A stretch of DNA of 64,000 bases from Rhizobium leucaenae USDA 9039 (GTDB lineage: Bacteria > Pseudomonadota > Alphaproteobacteria > Rhizobiales > Rhizobiaceae): positions 51,485 to 115,484 of the forward strand of contig NZ_AUFB01000019.1 of the NCBI RefSeq assembly GCF_000426285.1, given 5' to 3'. Positions within the stretch are counted from its first letter, which is position 1. Every line of letters starts with the position of its first letter. The notes beneath the pieces are model-generated. The model was not told where the DNA came from. It made no database searches and saw only the letters and a list, made by a program, of their open reading frames with translations. Of the stretch, positions 26,205 through 34,970 are shown in pieces. A program made the translations under genes and the position numbers.

Positions 26205-27763
26205 CGATCGTGGCCCCATCTCGCGACATCGGGCATCGCATGTACATCGCCAGAATCGCCCAAAACATCGTCGATCCGGCTCAGGCCATTCTGGGCTATC
26301 AGGAGCTGATTACGGAGGAGGTGCGTGAGGCGGGACCCAGCGGTGCCTTGCCGGACCTTGAAAGAATATTGAGCGCCGCGCGAGAGCTGAATACATTGAT
26401 CAAGCGGCTTCTCGACATCGAAACGCCGGATTGTGGGAATGCGCCCTCACTCGATAAGCTGTTGCGGCATGATCTCAGAACACCGATGAATGCCATTCTC
26501 GGCTATTCCGAGATGTTGATCGAGGACTTTGCCGATACATTGCCGGCGCGTCTGCTGGAGGATGTGTCGAAGGTCATTCGTGAAAGCCGCAATTTGCTGG
26601 CGCAGATTGACGAAACACTCGATGGGTCAGCCGCCGATGCGGATCAGGAATTGCAGCTTAAAGTCGACGGAACGATCGCCGCCGATCTCGCGAGGACAAT
26701 GGCGACCCGTTCTTCGGCCGTCACGGAACGCGCAGGACGTATCCTCATCGTCGACGACACGGCTTCAAATCGCGATCTCCTGTCCAGGCGCCTGCGCCGC
26801 GATGGACACACCGTTGTCGCGGCAAGCTCCGGCGACGAGGCGCTTTGTATCTTCGATCAGCAGGAATTCGATCTCGTATTGGCCGATGTCCTGATGCCGG
26901 ACATGAACGGCATAGAGCTTCTCAGCCAGCTTAAGGCGAACCGACATTTTCGCGAGATCCCCGTCGTGATGATTTCCGGTTTGAAGGATGACGACGCCGT
27001 TGCCCGTTGCATCGAGGCAGGGGCGGAGGACTATCTCCGCAAACCGATAAATCCCGTCCTGCTTAAGGCGCGCATTGCCGCCTGCCTTGAGCGTCGTCGT
27101 TGGCGAACGCGCGAGAAGCAATATCTGGCGCAGATAGAATTCGAGAAGGAGCGGGCAAATACTTTACTTCACGCCGTTCTTCCGAAACAGGTCGTGAAGC
27201 GGCTGGCGGACGGAGAGGAAGTGATCGCCGATCGTATCGATATGGTGACTATCGTCTTCGCCGACATCGTCAACTTCACGGAATTTGCCGCACGAACGCC
27301 TGCCGCAGCGCTGGTGCGAAGACTGGGAGACCTGTTTAGTCGCTTCGACGCACTTGCGGATCAATATGGCATCGAAAAGATCAAGACGATCGGAGATGCC
27401 TATATGGCGGCATCGGGACTGCCGGACTCTCGCGAGGATCACGCCGTCGCGGGCGTCGCATTCGCCAAGGCACTGCTGGCGGAAATGTCCGGGGGCATCG
27501 CTGATGGACCAGTGCTCACCTTGCGGATCGGCATTCACAGCGGGCCGGTCATCGCCGGCCTGATCGGTCGGAAACGCTTTGTGTATGATGTCTGGGGACA
27601 CACGGTCAATGTCGCCAGCCGCATGGAGTCCTGCGGCGTACCGGGTCAAATTCAAATATCTCAAACGACCTTCGATGCAATTGGCGAAGGCCGTATGCCG
27701 GCCCGCAGGCAAAGCATGAATATTCGCGGCATCGGAAGATGCACCACCTATCTTTTGGAATAG
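26201..27763 (+). CDS. Receiver-linked class III adenylyl cyclase with DHp-like N-terminus
   Basis: The 520-residue protein begins with two tandem helical-hairpin segments. The second is a clear DHp-like helix (RHDLRTPMNAILGYSEMLIE, His90); the first (residues about 15-70) has the same ILGYQELI pattern without the His. No HATPase domain follows. Next come a receiver (about 180-300, Asp229 in LADVLMP) and a class III cyclase with metal Asp355 (VFADIVNFTE) and Asp399 (IGDAYMA). KIKTIGD and YDVWGHTVN carry the Lys and Asp that specify ATP. It should make cAMP under phosphorelay control. The start overlaps the receiver gene stop. Confidence 0.9.
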   Translation: MTIVAPSRDIGHRMYIARIAQNIVDPAQAILGYQELITEEVREAGPSGALPDLERILSAARELNTLIKRLLDIETPDCGNAPSLDKLLRHDLRTPMNAILGYSEMLIEDFADTLPARLLEDVSKVIRESRNLLAQIDETLDGSAADADQELQLKVDGTIAADLARTMATRSSAVTERAGRILIVDDTASNRDLLSRRLRRDGHTVVAASSGDEALCIFDQQEFDLVLADVLMPDMNGIELLSQLKANRHFREIPVVMISGLKDDDAVARCIEAGAEDYLRKPINPVLLKARIAACLERRRWRTREKQYLAQIEFEKERANTLLHAVLPKQVVKRLADGEEVIADRIDMVTIVFADIVNFTEFAARTPAAALVRRLGDLFSRFDALADQYGIEKIKTIGDAYMAASGLPDSREDHAVAGVAFAKALLAEMSGGIADGPVLTLRIGIHSGPVIAGLIGRKRFVYDVWGHTVNVASRMESCGVPGQIQISQTTFDAIGEGRMPARRQSMNIRGIGRCTTYLLE

Positions 27764-27885
27764 CGGGGGTCGCTTGGCGGATAATAAGCGGTCTCGCGGC
27801 GGCGATCCTGGTCTCATGAATGTTGCAGATTTCGCTCGGCGGCTTTGTCGGTCAGCCGTTGCGCCAGGCTTTTACCGGCTCTTGC

Positions 27886-29370
27886 TCAATCGGCAGCGAC
27901 GGGCATGTCACGCTCGATGCGCCCACGCAGAGGTCGTTCCGGCATGAGGTGGAAGGCAAGGAGCGACAGTGCCATTGCGACGGCACAGCCAAGGAAAATG
28001 TAGGCGAAGGGCATTCCGAGCGTGTTTGCGGTGTTCAGCGCCGGCACGCTCTCACCAGCAAGCGGCAGACCATTGCCGAGCGCGATGGCGCCGAGGGCCG
28101 CAACGCCGAGCGCTCCGCCAAGCGAACGCAGGAAGGTCAACAGGCCCGTCGCGACGCCGAGATGGGCCTGATCGACCGCATTCTGAACGGAAACGGTGGC
28201 GACCGGAAATGTCGTGCCGGTGCCGAGGCCCGCGCCTACGGTCAGAAGCTCGAGCATAAACAATGAGATGCGACCGGCGAGAAACGCCAGCGCCGCGAGG
28301 CAAATCAGGCTGAATAGCGCGCCGGCAACAGCGATCATCTTATATCGGACAATGCGTGGAATCGCCCGCCCGCTCGCCATGGCGCCGAGCACTGTGCCCA
28401 GCAGCAGGCCGAGCATGGCAATGCCCGAGTTGCTGGCGGAAAGACCGTGAACTGATTGCAGATAGACGGGAAGATAGACCGACAGGCCGACATTGGCGGA
28501 CTGTACGGTAAACATCGCCAGCGTTCCGTACCGCACGACGGGGTTGCTCAGAACTTCAAGCGAGATCAGGGGCTCCGCAGTGTGTCGCAGGCGTAGGCCA
28601 AACATGATCCACAGGACGACCGAAGAGCCCAGCAGTCCGATTATGCTCGATGACAACCACGAATAGCGGCTGCCGCCCCAGTTGAGAGCAAGCAGCAACA
28701 GCGCGGTCGCGGCGACGAGTAAGGCCGCGCCGACTGCGTCGATGCGATGCGCGCGACCAACCACGGGCAATTTCTTCAAGGGATTATTGATGATCGCCAG
28801 CGCCACCAGCCCGAGCGGGATGTTGATCCAGAAGATCAGGGACCAATGGAGATGCTGGGCGAAAGTGCCGCCAAGCAGCGGCCCGGCGATGCTCGCAACG
28901 GCCCATGTGCCGGAAATCCAGGCGGCATAGCGCGCGCGTTCGCGCGGTGGCACGAGGTCGCCGATGACCGTTTGCGAGAGTGCGAACAGGCCGCCGCCAC
29001 CCAGACCCTGCACGGCGCGGCCGATGATCAGCACCAACATATTTGGCGCCAGCGCACTGATGACCGAACCGAGCAGGAAAATGATGATGGCGGCGAAGAT
29101 AGTCGAGCGCCGTCCATGGACATCCGATATCTTGCCGTAAAGCGGCGCCATGGCGGTCGCCGTCAGGAGATAGCCGGTCACCAGCCAGGGCAGGTATTCG
29201 GCATGTCCGATCGCCTTGCCGATCGTCGGCATCGCAGGAGCAACGATCGTCTGATCGAGCGCGGCCAGAAGCATAGAAAGAAGCACGCCCGCGATTATGA
29301 TGTTCTTCTCCGATTCCGACGGAACCGATGCGGCGGCGGCGCTTTCATTCGGAGGGCTTGCTTTGTTCAT
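27886..29370 (-). CDS. MFS transporter, DHA2 (EmrB/QacA) family
   Basis: The 494-residue protein has about 14 hydrophobic helices. It shows DHA2 motifs: LDQTIVAPAMPTIGKAIG in TM1, GKISDVHGRR (motif A), and RAVQGLGGGGLFALSQTVIGD (motif C region). It is expected to be a proton-driven multidrug exporter. No TetR or EmrA partner is adjacent, so it may act without a membrane-fusion protein. The start is the ATG at 29370; no strong ribosome-binding site is visible. Confidence 0.92.
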   Translation of the reverse strand: MNKASPPNESAAAASVPSESEKNIIIAGVLLSMLLAALDQTIVAPAMPTIGKAIGHAEYLPWLVTGYLLTATAMAPLYGKISDVHGRRSTIFAAIIIFLLGSVISALAPNMLVLIIGRAVQGLGGGGLFALSQTVIGDLVPPRERARYAAWISGTWAVASIAGPLLGGTFAQHLHWSLIFWINIPLGLVALAIINNPLKKLPVVGRAHRIDAVGAALLVAATALLLLALNWGGSRYSWLSSSIIGLLGSSVVLWIMFGLRLRHTAEPLISLEVLSNPVVRYGTLAMFTVQSANVGLSVYLPVYLQSVHGLSASNSGIAMLGLLLGTVLGAMASGRAIPRIVRYKMIAVAGALFSLICLAALAFLAGRISLFMLELLTVGAGLGTGTTFPVATVSVQNAVDQAHLGVATGLLTFLRSLGGALGVAALGAIALGNGLPLAGESVPALNTANTLGMPFAYIFLGCAVAMALSLLAFHLMPERPLRGRIERDMPVAAD

Positions 29371-29596
29371 TCTGTCAGGCCCACTTTCCGGCAGCTCAGC
29401 AAATTTTCAGTCTCAGCGAAGTCCTACAGCGACGCCATGCGATCGCCAATCCCCCGGCGGCCATCATGAACTCTCCAGGTGACGGAAGCCGGAAGGATTA
29501 TTGCGCAATGACGCAGTCGCCGCTCAACCAGAGGAACGGTCAATTGATCAATCGACAGGCGTCGCACAAACCTACGGAGGTGTGATCCCACTGCGC

Positions 29597-31129
29597 TCAC
29601 GCCGTGCTCTGCTCCATCGCTAGTTCTGCTTGCAGGCTTTCGGTATCGCGGAAGATCGTGGCGACAGCCAAAACACGCCCGCCGCGCTTGAAGCGCAGGA
29701 GGCAGTCTTTTGCGGCAATGTCACCTTCGACCTCGATAGCATCCCATCCCTCGGCATGGCCGACATAGTTGATCGGAATGTCGTAATGCTGGCTCCAGAA
29801 GAATGGCACATCCGTAAATGTCTTCCGGCGTCCGAGCATGTTGAGCGCCGCGGCAGCACCCTGCCTCTCAGCCACCACCCAGTGCTCCACCCTGATGTTC
29901 TCGCCGCTGTGGGGATCGGGCCAGCGTGCGATATCGCCGGCAGCATATATGCCCGGCACGCTGGTCTCGAGATAGGCATCGACGAGAACGCCCCGATCGG
30001 TGGCAATACCGGCCGCTTCGGCGAGATCGACCCGCGGCCGCACGCCGATGCCGGCAACGACCATGTCGGCGGCAAGGGCGCTGCCGCTGTTCAGCAGGAC
30101 CTCGCCCGCGCCGATGCTCGCAGCGCCATCCCGAAGGTGGAAGACGACGCCATTTTTCTCGTGCAGGGCGCGAATGAAGTCGCCCATTTGCGGGCCAAGC
30201 ACCCGTTCCATCGGGCGTTCCTCGGGCGCCACCACATGCACTTCGACACCACGGGTCCGAAGCGAGGCGGCAACCTCGAGGCCGATGAAGCTCGCACCGA
30301 GCACGACAGCGCGCCGTGCCGCACCGCTCTGCGCGATGATCCTGCGGCTGTCGGCAAGCGAGCGCAGGGTGTGGACATGAGGCTGATCGGCGCCGGGTAT
30401 GGTCAGACGGACGGGTTCGGCACCGGTCGCGAGCAGCAGTCTATCAAAGGCGACCTTCGCCCCATCGGCGAGCACGACCTCGCTGGCCCGAACATCGATG
30501 CCGGTGACCTTGGTTCCGAGACGCAAGTCGATGTTGTTCTTGGCATAAAAGCCTTCTTTGCGGAGCGGGATCCAGTCTTCGGGAGCTTTGCCTGCGAGAT
30601 AATCCTTCGAGAGGTTGGGGCGGTCGACCGGCAATGCCTCGTCGTCGCTGATCATGAGGATAGCGCCCTGATATTGTTCGCGTCGCAATCTCTCGGCAGC
30701 GGCGAAGCCCGCTGCGCCACCGCCGACAATGACGATCCTTTCCGGAGGAGCACCCGCATTGCTTTCGCGCGGGGCAGGAGAGGGTTTCTTGCGCTTCTCG
30801 CCGACAAAAATCCTTCCGCCGCGCTGCTCGACCGACCAGCAGGCGAGCGATGATAGCGCAGGCGCGCGCAGGGCCTCTCCGGTGCGCAGGTCGAAGCAGG
30901 CGTGATGCCACGGGCAGCGGACGCTCTCATCGACGACGAGGCCGTCGACCAGCGGCCCGCCATAGTGCGAACAGGTTGCGGTGACGGCGAATATCTCCTC
31001 TCCTCGGCGCACCAGCAGCACGGGCTCACCGTCGCGATGGCCGACCAGCTTGCCGCCATCAGGAAGATCGGTGAGTGCAATGCCGAGGGCCAGTTCGGGT
31101 CCGCTCGGCTCTGAATGGGTACTGGCCAT
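29597..31129 (-). CDS. Rieske-type FAD-dependent reductase
   Basis: The 510-residue protein fuses an N-terminal Rieske [2Fe-2S] domain (C53-S-H55 and C72-PWH-H75 ligands) to a pyridine nucleotide-disulphide type flavoprotein with two dinucleotide motifs (IVIVGGGAAGFAAAE and AVVLGASFIGLEVA) and the YAAGDIAR motif. A GGGAGG upstream decides the ATG at 31129. This architecture resembles AIFL/ferredoxin reductases that feed oxygenases; no oxygenase gene is next to it, so the electron acceptor is unknown. Confidence 0.9.
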   Translation of the reverse strand: MASTHSEPSGPELALGIALTDLPDGGKLVGHRDGEPVLLVRRGEEIFAVTATCSHYGGPLVDGLVVDESVRCPWHHACFDLRTGEALRAPALSSLACWSVEQRGGRIFVGEKRKKPSPAPRESNAGAPPERIVIVGGGAAGFAAAERLRREQYQGAILMISDDEALPVDRPNLSKDYLAGKAPEDWIPLRKEGFYAKNNIDLRLGTKVTGIDVRASEVVLADGAKVAFDRLLLATGAEPVRLTIPGADQPHVHTLRSLADSRRIIAQSGAARRAVVLGASFIGLEVAASLRTRGVEVHVVAPEERPMERVLGPQMGDFIRALHEKNGVVFHLRDGAASIGAGEVLLNSGSALAADMVVAGIGVRPRVDLAEAAGIATDRGVLVDAYLETSVPGIYAAGDIARWPDPHSGENIRVEHWVVAERQGAAAALNMLGRRKTFTDVPFFWSQHYDIPINYVGHAEGWDAIEVEGDIAAKDCLLRFKRGGRVLAVATIFRDTESLQAELAMEQSTA

Positions 31130-31545
31130 TTTTTCCTCCCTCAAAGGCCTGCCGATATCGTCCGTTGCAGCGCTCGGTTGTCCGGCAGGAGGCGTCCCTT
31201 CAATTTTCCGCTATTCCAACTCTGAGGCAAATGAATTTGGTGTGCAGTCGAGCGGAATTTTTTGGTGGAGTCAGGTGCAGCGCTCTCGCAGACCGTCTCA
31301 ACATAGCATCGCCTGCGCCAAAAGAGCTCATCATGCATGATCGGAGAAGTTTTAAAAACCAGCTCTGGCGTCGAAAGCACCTGTTCGTGTTGTCGAGGTC
31401 GCGTTCACCGAGATCCGGCTGACAAGCCGGAAGTTAGGACATGGAGGCCTTGATCAGACCAAGGTCCAATTCTCAATGTATTTTTTTTGGGATATTAACC
31501 TCTTGCCCCGTCGTCGACACCATTGCCACCCGTGTCGGCGGCCCA

Positions 31546-31577
31546 CCCTGTCACCAAAGTAACTTCTGGTGACAGGG
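31546..31577. repeat. Perfect 11-bp inverted repeat
   Basis: CCCTGTCACCA (31546-31556) and TGGTGACAGGG (31567-31577) with a 10-base loop. No T-tract follows, so it is not a clear rho-independent terminator; it may be a protein-binding site or RNA hairpin. Confidence 0.7.
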
Positions 31578-31682
31578 CCATAATTAGCGATCGATGCATC
31601 TTTGTCCTCACTTCCGCCGGTGGGGTGGCCCACGTCCGGCGAAAGCCAGGAGCGGCAGTTCTGGCCGCTGATAACAAAGACC

Positions 31683-31702
31683 CGTCACCTTGTGAGGTGA
31701 CG
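31683..31702. repeat. Perfect 7-bp inverted repeat, same core
   Basis: CGTCACC and GGTGACG with a 6-base loop, 106 bases from the previous inverted repeat and sharing its GTCACC/GGTGAC core. Confidence 0.6.
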
Positions 31703-31894
31703 AGCAACGTGTTCAGCAGTGCCGCTCTGAGAACTAAGCCGAAAAGAGCGACATTCAGTCCAACGACAGTGGCTTAGCGTACTTGATCTGAAGAACGCCA
31801 CACCGGGTTACCGGTTCCCGGCAAATTCTTGAAATTGTCATGACGAAAATACGGGTTTCTGTTCGCGAATGCGCGAGAAAAGAGGAAGGAAAGG

Positions 31895-32425
31895 ATGACC
31901 AGCAGGTATCTCAGCAAGCGCGATTTTGCTCTCAGTTCAGTTGACCTGGACGTCTGTCAGCGCGCCTTCGACGTCATTCTGCTCAAGAGGAATATTACGC
32001 GTAAAAGCCAAGAGGGAGAGGAGGTGGCAGCAATGATCATCGAGCTCTTCAGGGAAGGGGTGCACGACGAACACCAGCTCGTCGCCCTGGTTGGAATTAA
32101 CGACAGCCATGGCGCCTTTCAGCAAATAAATTCTCGCATTGATGGAACAAATTGGATGGGACGTCATTTCCGATATTGGTCGGGATGTTCCCCCACTTTC
32201 CGACTGGCCAACCGGCCATCTAAGGCAACCCGTCGTTGGCGGCGCCCCTGCCAGCGGCGGGTTCCTGGAGCACTCCGGGCGACCTTCCGAGGCCTGGCGA
32301 ATCCTCATCGCAGCGATAGACCCTCAGCGTTCCTCGCGTGCGCAGCATATGTGCACACGCCGAGTCCAGCAGGGCGGAGCAGATGGGCTTTACGAGAACA
32401 CTCCCAATCCGGCAATCGATGCTGA
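31895..32425 (+). CDS. Hypothetical protein, probably a short rhizobial family with an abnormal extension
   Basis: GGAAAGG lies before the ATG at 31895. The first about 70 residues (DVCQRAFDVILLKRN, EEVAAMIIELFREGVHDEHQLVAL) look like the small helical rhizobial proteins of about 70 residues, and resemble in layout the intact gene at 50775. The remaining 100 residues are Arg/Pro-rich and look like non-coding sequence read through, so the original stop may have been lost by a frameshift or deletion near 32095. It ends 10 bases from the convergent CHAP-like gene. Confidence 0.5.
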   Translation: MTSRYLSKRDFALSSVDLDVCQRAFDVILLKRNITRKSQEGEEVAAMIIELFREGVHDEHQLVALVGINDSHGAFQQINSRIDGTNWMGRHFRYWSGCSPTFRLANRPSKATRRWRRPCQRRVPGALRATFRGLANPHRSDRPSAFLACAAYVHTPSPAGRSRWALREHSQSGNRC

Positions 32426-32435
32426 TCAAGCTGAA

Positions 32436-33185
32436 TTATGCCGGCCGGACAAACTTGTTGAGGTGCATCATCGTCGATATCACGTCGCCGGTATTTATGC
32501 GCCTGCGTACCGGCCTATCGCCGATTGGCAAAATTCTCTCCGAAATGATGCTGGAATGGCCTTGTGTCGCCTGGTTGCCGCCAACGACGACAATGTGTCG
32601 TTCGTCGTCGAAGCGTCTGAAGAAGGCTACGTGACCCAATCCAATGTCCCGTCCCGTCGACGGGCTTACGCACGTGAACACCGCCAGGTCACCCTCCTGC
32701 GGTGACTCGACAGCCTCGAAGGCTGGCGGCAGGAACGATTGCGACCATGCGCTCGAGCTGCCTACCCCGCCATTGCGGCGAATGCAGAAATTGATGAAGG
32801 CAGCGCACCATGGAATTGGGTCGTTTAGTGGATGGAGCGCTGCAGCCTCCAAAAATTCGGCAATAAGAGGGTTGAGTGGTGCGGGCGGCGGTTGTTGCGA
32901 AATGACAGCAGGTTTGCGTTCGAAGTAGCGGTCGATGAAACTCTGCGCAATGTCGATCGGGCGTGGTCCCGTCGGCGTTGAGGCAAGCACCTCATGAGTT
33001 TGTTTGATTTCCGTCGGTGTCGGAGCCGAGCGTCGCCCATGGCGCTCTGGTGTGGCGGTCCGGGGAGGCGGATATTGAAGTTGGACGATAGTCTCGCGAC
33101 CAGTTTTAGCTCCAAAGGCAATCCTGGACCGTAGAACCGGAACACCGCCCGCAATCATTGCCAAAAGCACGCGCCGCGTAATCAT
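32436..33185 (-). CDS. Secreted CHAP-like/TIGR02594-type peptidoglycan hydrolase
   Basis: The 249-residue protein has an N-terminal export signal of RR type (MITRRVLLAMIAGGVPVL), a Pro-rich linker, and a C-terminal domain with PWCAAFINFCIRR (catalytic Cys), EGDLAVF, GHVAFF (His) and VVVGGNQA. These are the Cys-His motifs of TIGR02594/CHAP amidase-like proteins. It should cut or bind cell wall in the periplasm. No toxin-immunity or phage partner is adjacent. Confidence 0.82.
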   Translation of the reverse strand: MITRRVLLAMIAGGVPVLRSRIAFGAKTGRETIVQLQYPPPRTATPERHGRRSAPTPTEIKQTHEVLASTPTGPRPIDIAQSFIDRYFERKPAVISQQPPPAPLNPLIAEFLEAAALHPLNDPIPWCAAFINFCIRRNGGVGSSSAWSQSFLPPAFEAVESPQEGDLAVFTCVSPSTGRDIGLGHVAFFRRFDDERHIVVVGGNQATQGHSSIISERILPIGDRPVRRRINTGDVISTMMHLNKFVRPA

Positions 33186-33365
33186 ACGACACCTCCACGC
33201 GAAGGTTACTTCTTAGCTGCCAGTAGCTGTAACACGCAGAGAGGAGAACGGTTTCAATGAAGGAGGCGGCAGGAGCGAGTCGGACAATTCCTCGCTACAT
33301 GTCTTATTTTATATCTTTCTAATGGATAGCTCGCTATCGTGCGGCGGTTCAATGGGAGGATTTGA

Positions 33366-33551
33366 ATGCAATACGTCGAGCCGAAGAAGGTAATCCACAA
33401 AACGGCGACCCGCGTATGGTCAGTCAAGGATTTTTGCAGAGAGCACAGAGTGTCCGGCGAAGAGGAAGCTCGGCTTCTTCAGCTTTTTGGGCAGTTCGCG
33501 ACGGCTTGCGAGTTGCGATACAATACGATGCGCAAGCCGAAATGGCGTTAA
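33366..33551 (+). CDS. Conserved hypothetical small protein (61 aa)
   Basis: GGGAGG upstream of the ATG is a strong site. The protein is a single helical domain: VWSVKDFCREHRVSGEEEARLLQLFGQFATACEL, then a basic KPKWR tail. The layout, a DFC...EE..LL..FG motif, looks like small proteins frequent in rhizobia. Its function is unknown. Confidence 0.7.
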   Translation: MQYVEPKKVIHKTATRVWSVKDFCREHRVSGEEEARLLQLFGQFATACELRYNTMRKPKWR

Positions 33552-33610
33552 GTGCACGGCGAGGGGAAGGCCAAGGCGTAGCCGTTGCACCGGCTGAGCG
33601 CCCCTCGTCA

Positions 33611-34762
33611 TCACAAAACGGTTTCAAATAGCGGTATCAAGGCTGCACCGATTGCGCCGGGGGCGTCGACCACTTGTGCCACGGCAAGGCTCGGAACATC
33701 ACGCAATACGCCATGACGGGGTAGATTGTTGAATTCGGTCCGTTCGATGAGCATTCCTGCCAGCGAATGCGGGAGCTCGCCGCCAAGGACGATCAATGCC
33801 GGGTCGAAGACGGCACAGATCGCATTGATGGCTTGATTATGCGCGGGCGCGACGCGGTCGAGCCACTCCGCAACGCCGTCCAGATCCACTAGGGATTCCT
33901 TCTTCAGGTCCTTCAGCGTTAAGTCCGAATGCCCTTTAGCGTGAAGATGTTGAAGCAGACGACTAAGGGCTGGGCGATCGTCGTAGTCCTGACGACCGAA
34001 GAGAACGGAATATTCGCCGGCATTGCCGAAACTGCCGCGAAACGGCATCCCTCCGGAAACGAGTCCGCCGCCATATCCGTGGAGATGAGCAATATAGGCG
34101 AAATCCGCGACGTTCCGGCCGACACCGAAGATCGCTTCCGCCAAGGCGGCGGTTCTGGCCACGTTGTCGGCCCAAACCGGCAGGCCGAGTTGTTCTCCAA
34201 GGATAGGCGCAAGGTCGATTAAGGACCAATGAGCGAGCGGCAGAGGGCAGTTGAAGGCCGTTTCCAGCATGCGGTGGCCGGCGACTGCCAGACCGACGCC
34301 GAGGACGTCGCGGCGCGCGGCGTTCCGGCGGGCGAGAAGTTCTTCGACCGCCGCTTCGATCCGCCCCATCTCTACGGCGAGCGACGATCCTTCCTGCGGA
34401 ATTTCCATGTTTTCCAATGGTTCTCCGAACCCCATGAGACAGAGGCCAATCGAGCCGACGTTCACGGAGATGCCGAGCGTCAAGCACCAGTCCTTGCAAA
34501 GCGTGAGCTCGGGACTGGGCGGTCCGGGGCGCCGGGTTTCCGACGGGGAAAAGACAATCATGCCTCGATCGTGAAGTCGCCCGACGATCCTGTGCAGCGA
34601 TTGCTGGGTGAGTTCGAGCGGCTCGGTCAAATCAGAGCGTTCGATTCCCGGCGTTTTCCAGACGAGTCGCAAAAGGTCTCGCTCATTGCGGGATGCCACA
34701 CGCGGAGGCTGAGAATCCCGCAGAAAATGGTTCGCAACGTGGTTTAGAGGGGCGTACTTCAT
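33611..34762 (-). CDS. ROK family transcriptional regulator
   Basis: The 383-residue protein has an N-terminal winged helix (LLRLVWKTPGIERSDLTEPL, QQSLHRIVGRLHDRG) and a C-terminal ROK domain with GVGLAVAG and DPALIVLGGEL. The sugar-kinase active-site and zinc motifs look degenerate: no clear CGRRGCLE cluster is seen, so it is a regulator rather than a kinase. It is divergent from an AraC gene, with a palindrome just upstream of its start. Sugar-responsive regulation is inferred from the family. Confidence 0.85.
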   Translation of the reverse strand: MKYAPLNHVANHFLRDSQPPRVASRNERDLLRLVWKTPGIERSDLTEPLELTQQSLHRIVGRLHDRGMIVFSPSETRRPGPPSPELTLCKDWCLTLGISVNVGSIGLCLMGFGEPLENMEIPQEGSSLAVEMGRIEAAVEELLARRNAARRDVLGVGLAVAGHRMLETAFNCPLPLAHWSLIDLAPILGEQLGLPVWADNVARTAALAEAIFGVGRNVADFAYIAHLHGYGGGLVSGGMPFRGSFGNAGEYSVLFGRQDYDDRPALSRLLQHLHAKGHSDLTLKDLKKESLVDLDGVAEWLDRVAPAHNQAINAICAVFDPALIVLGGELPHSLAGMLIERTEFNNLPRHGVLRDVPSLAVAQVVDAPGAIGAALIPLFETVL

Positions 34763-34781
34763 TTTCGGATCATTTTAATTT

Positions 34782-34794
34782 ACACTATAAGTGT
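34782..34794. promoter_or_regulatory. Palindromic operator candidate
   Basis: ACACT-ATA-AGTGT, a perfect 5-bp inverted repeat within a longer near-palindrome (TTT before, GAAA after). It lies 20 bases upstream of the ROK start and 177 bases before the AraC start, the place expected for an operator of the divergent pair. Confidence 0.5.
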
Positions 34795-34970
34795 GAAAAC
34801 TGCTATAAGGCCAAGGAACGATCTTGGATTGGGACGTCCTTAGCTCATCGAGACTGACCAATCCAGCGGAGCTGGCAGTGTTTGGCGGAGACGGGGAAAC
34901 CGCCCAGATGCCGGGTTGGAGAGGGCGATTGGACCCGGCGAGTTGCGGAAATGGGAGAGAGCCGAACGGC

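Larger units (their letters stand above)
31130..31894. other. Long intergenic region with inverted repeats
   Basis: 765 bases with no gene I can support. An open minus-strand frame at 31495-31707 has no recognisable features. The middle part carries two inverted repeats listed separately, both built around GTCACC/GGTGAC. Confidence 0.5.
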
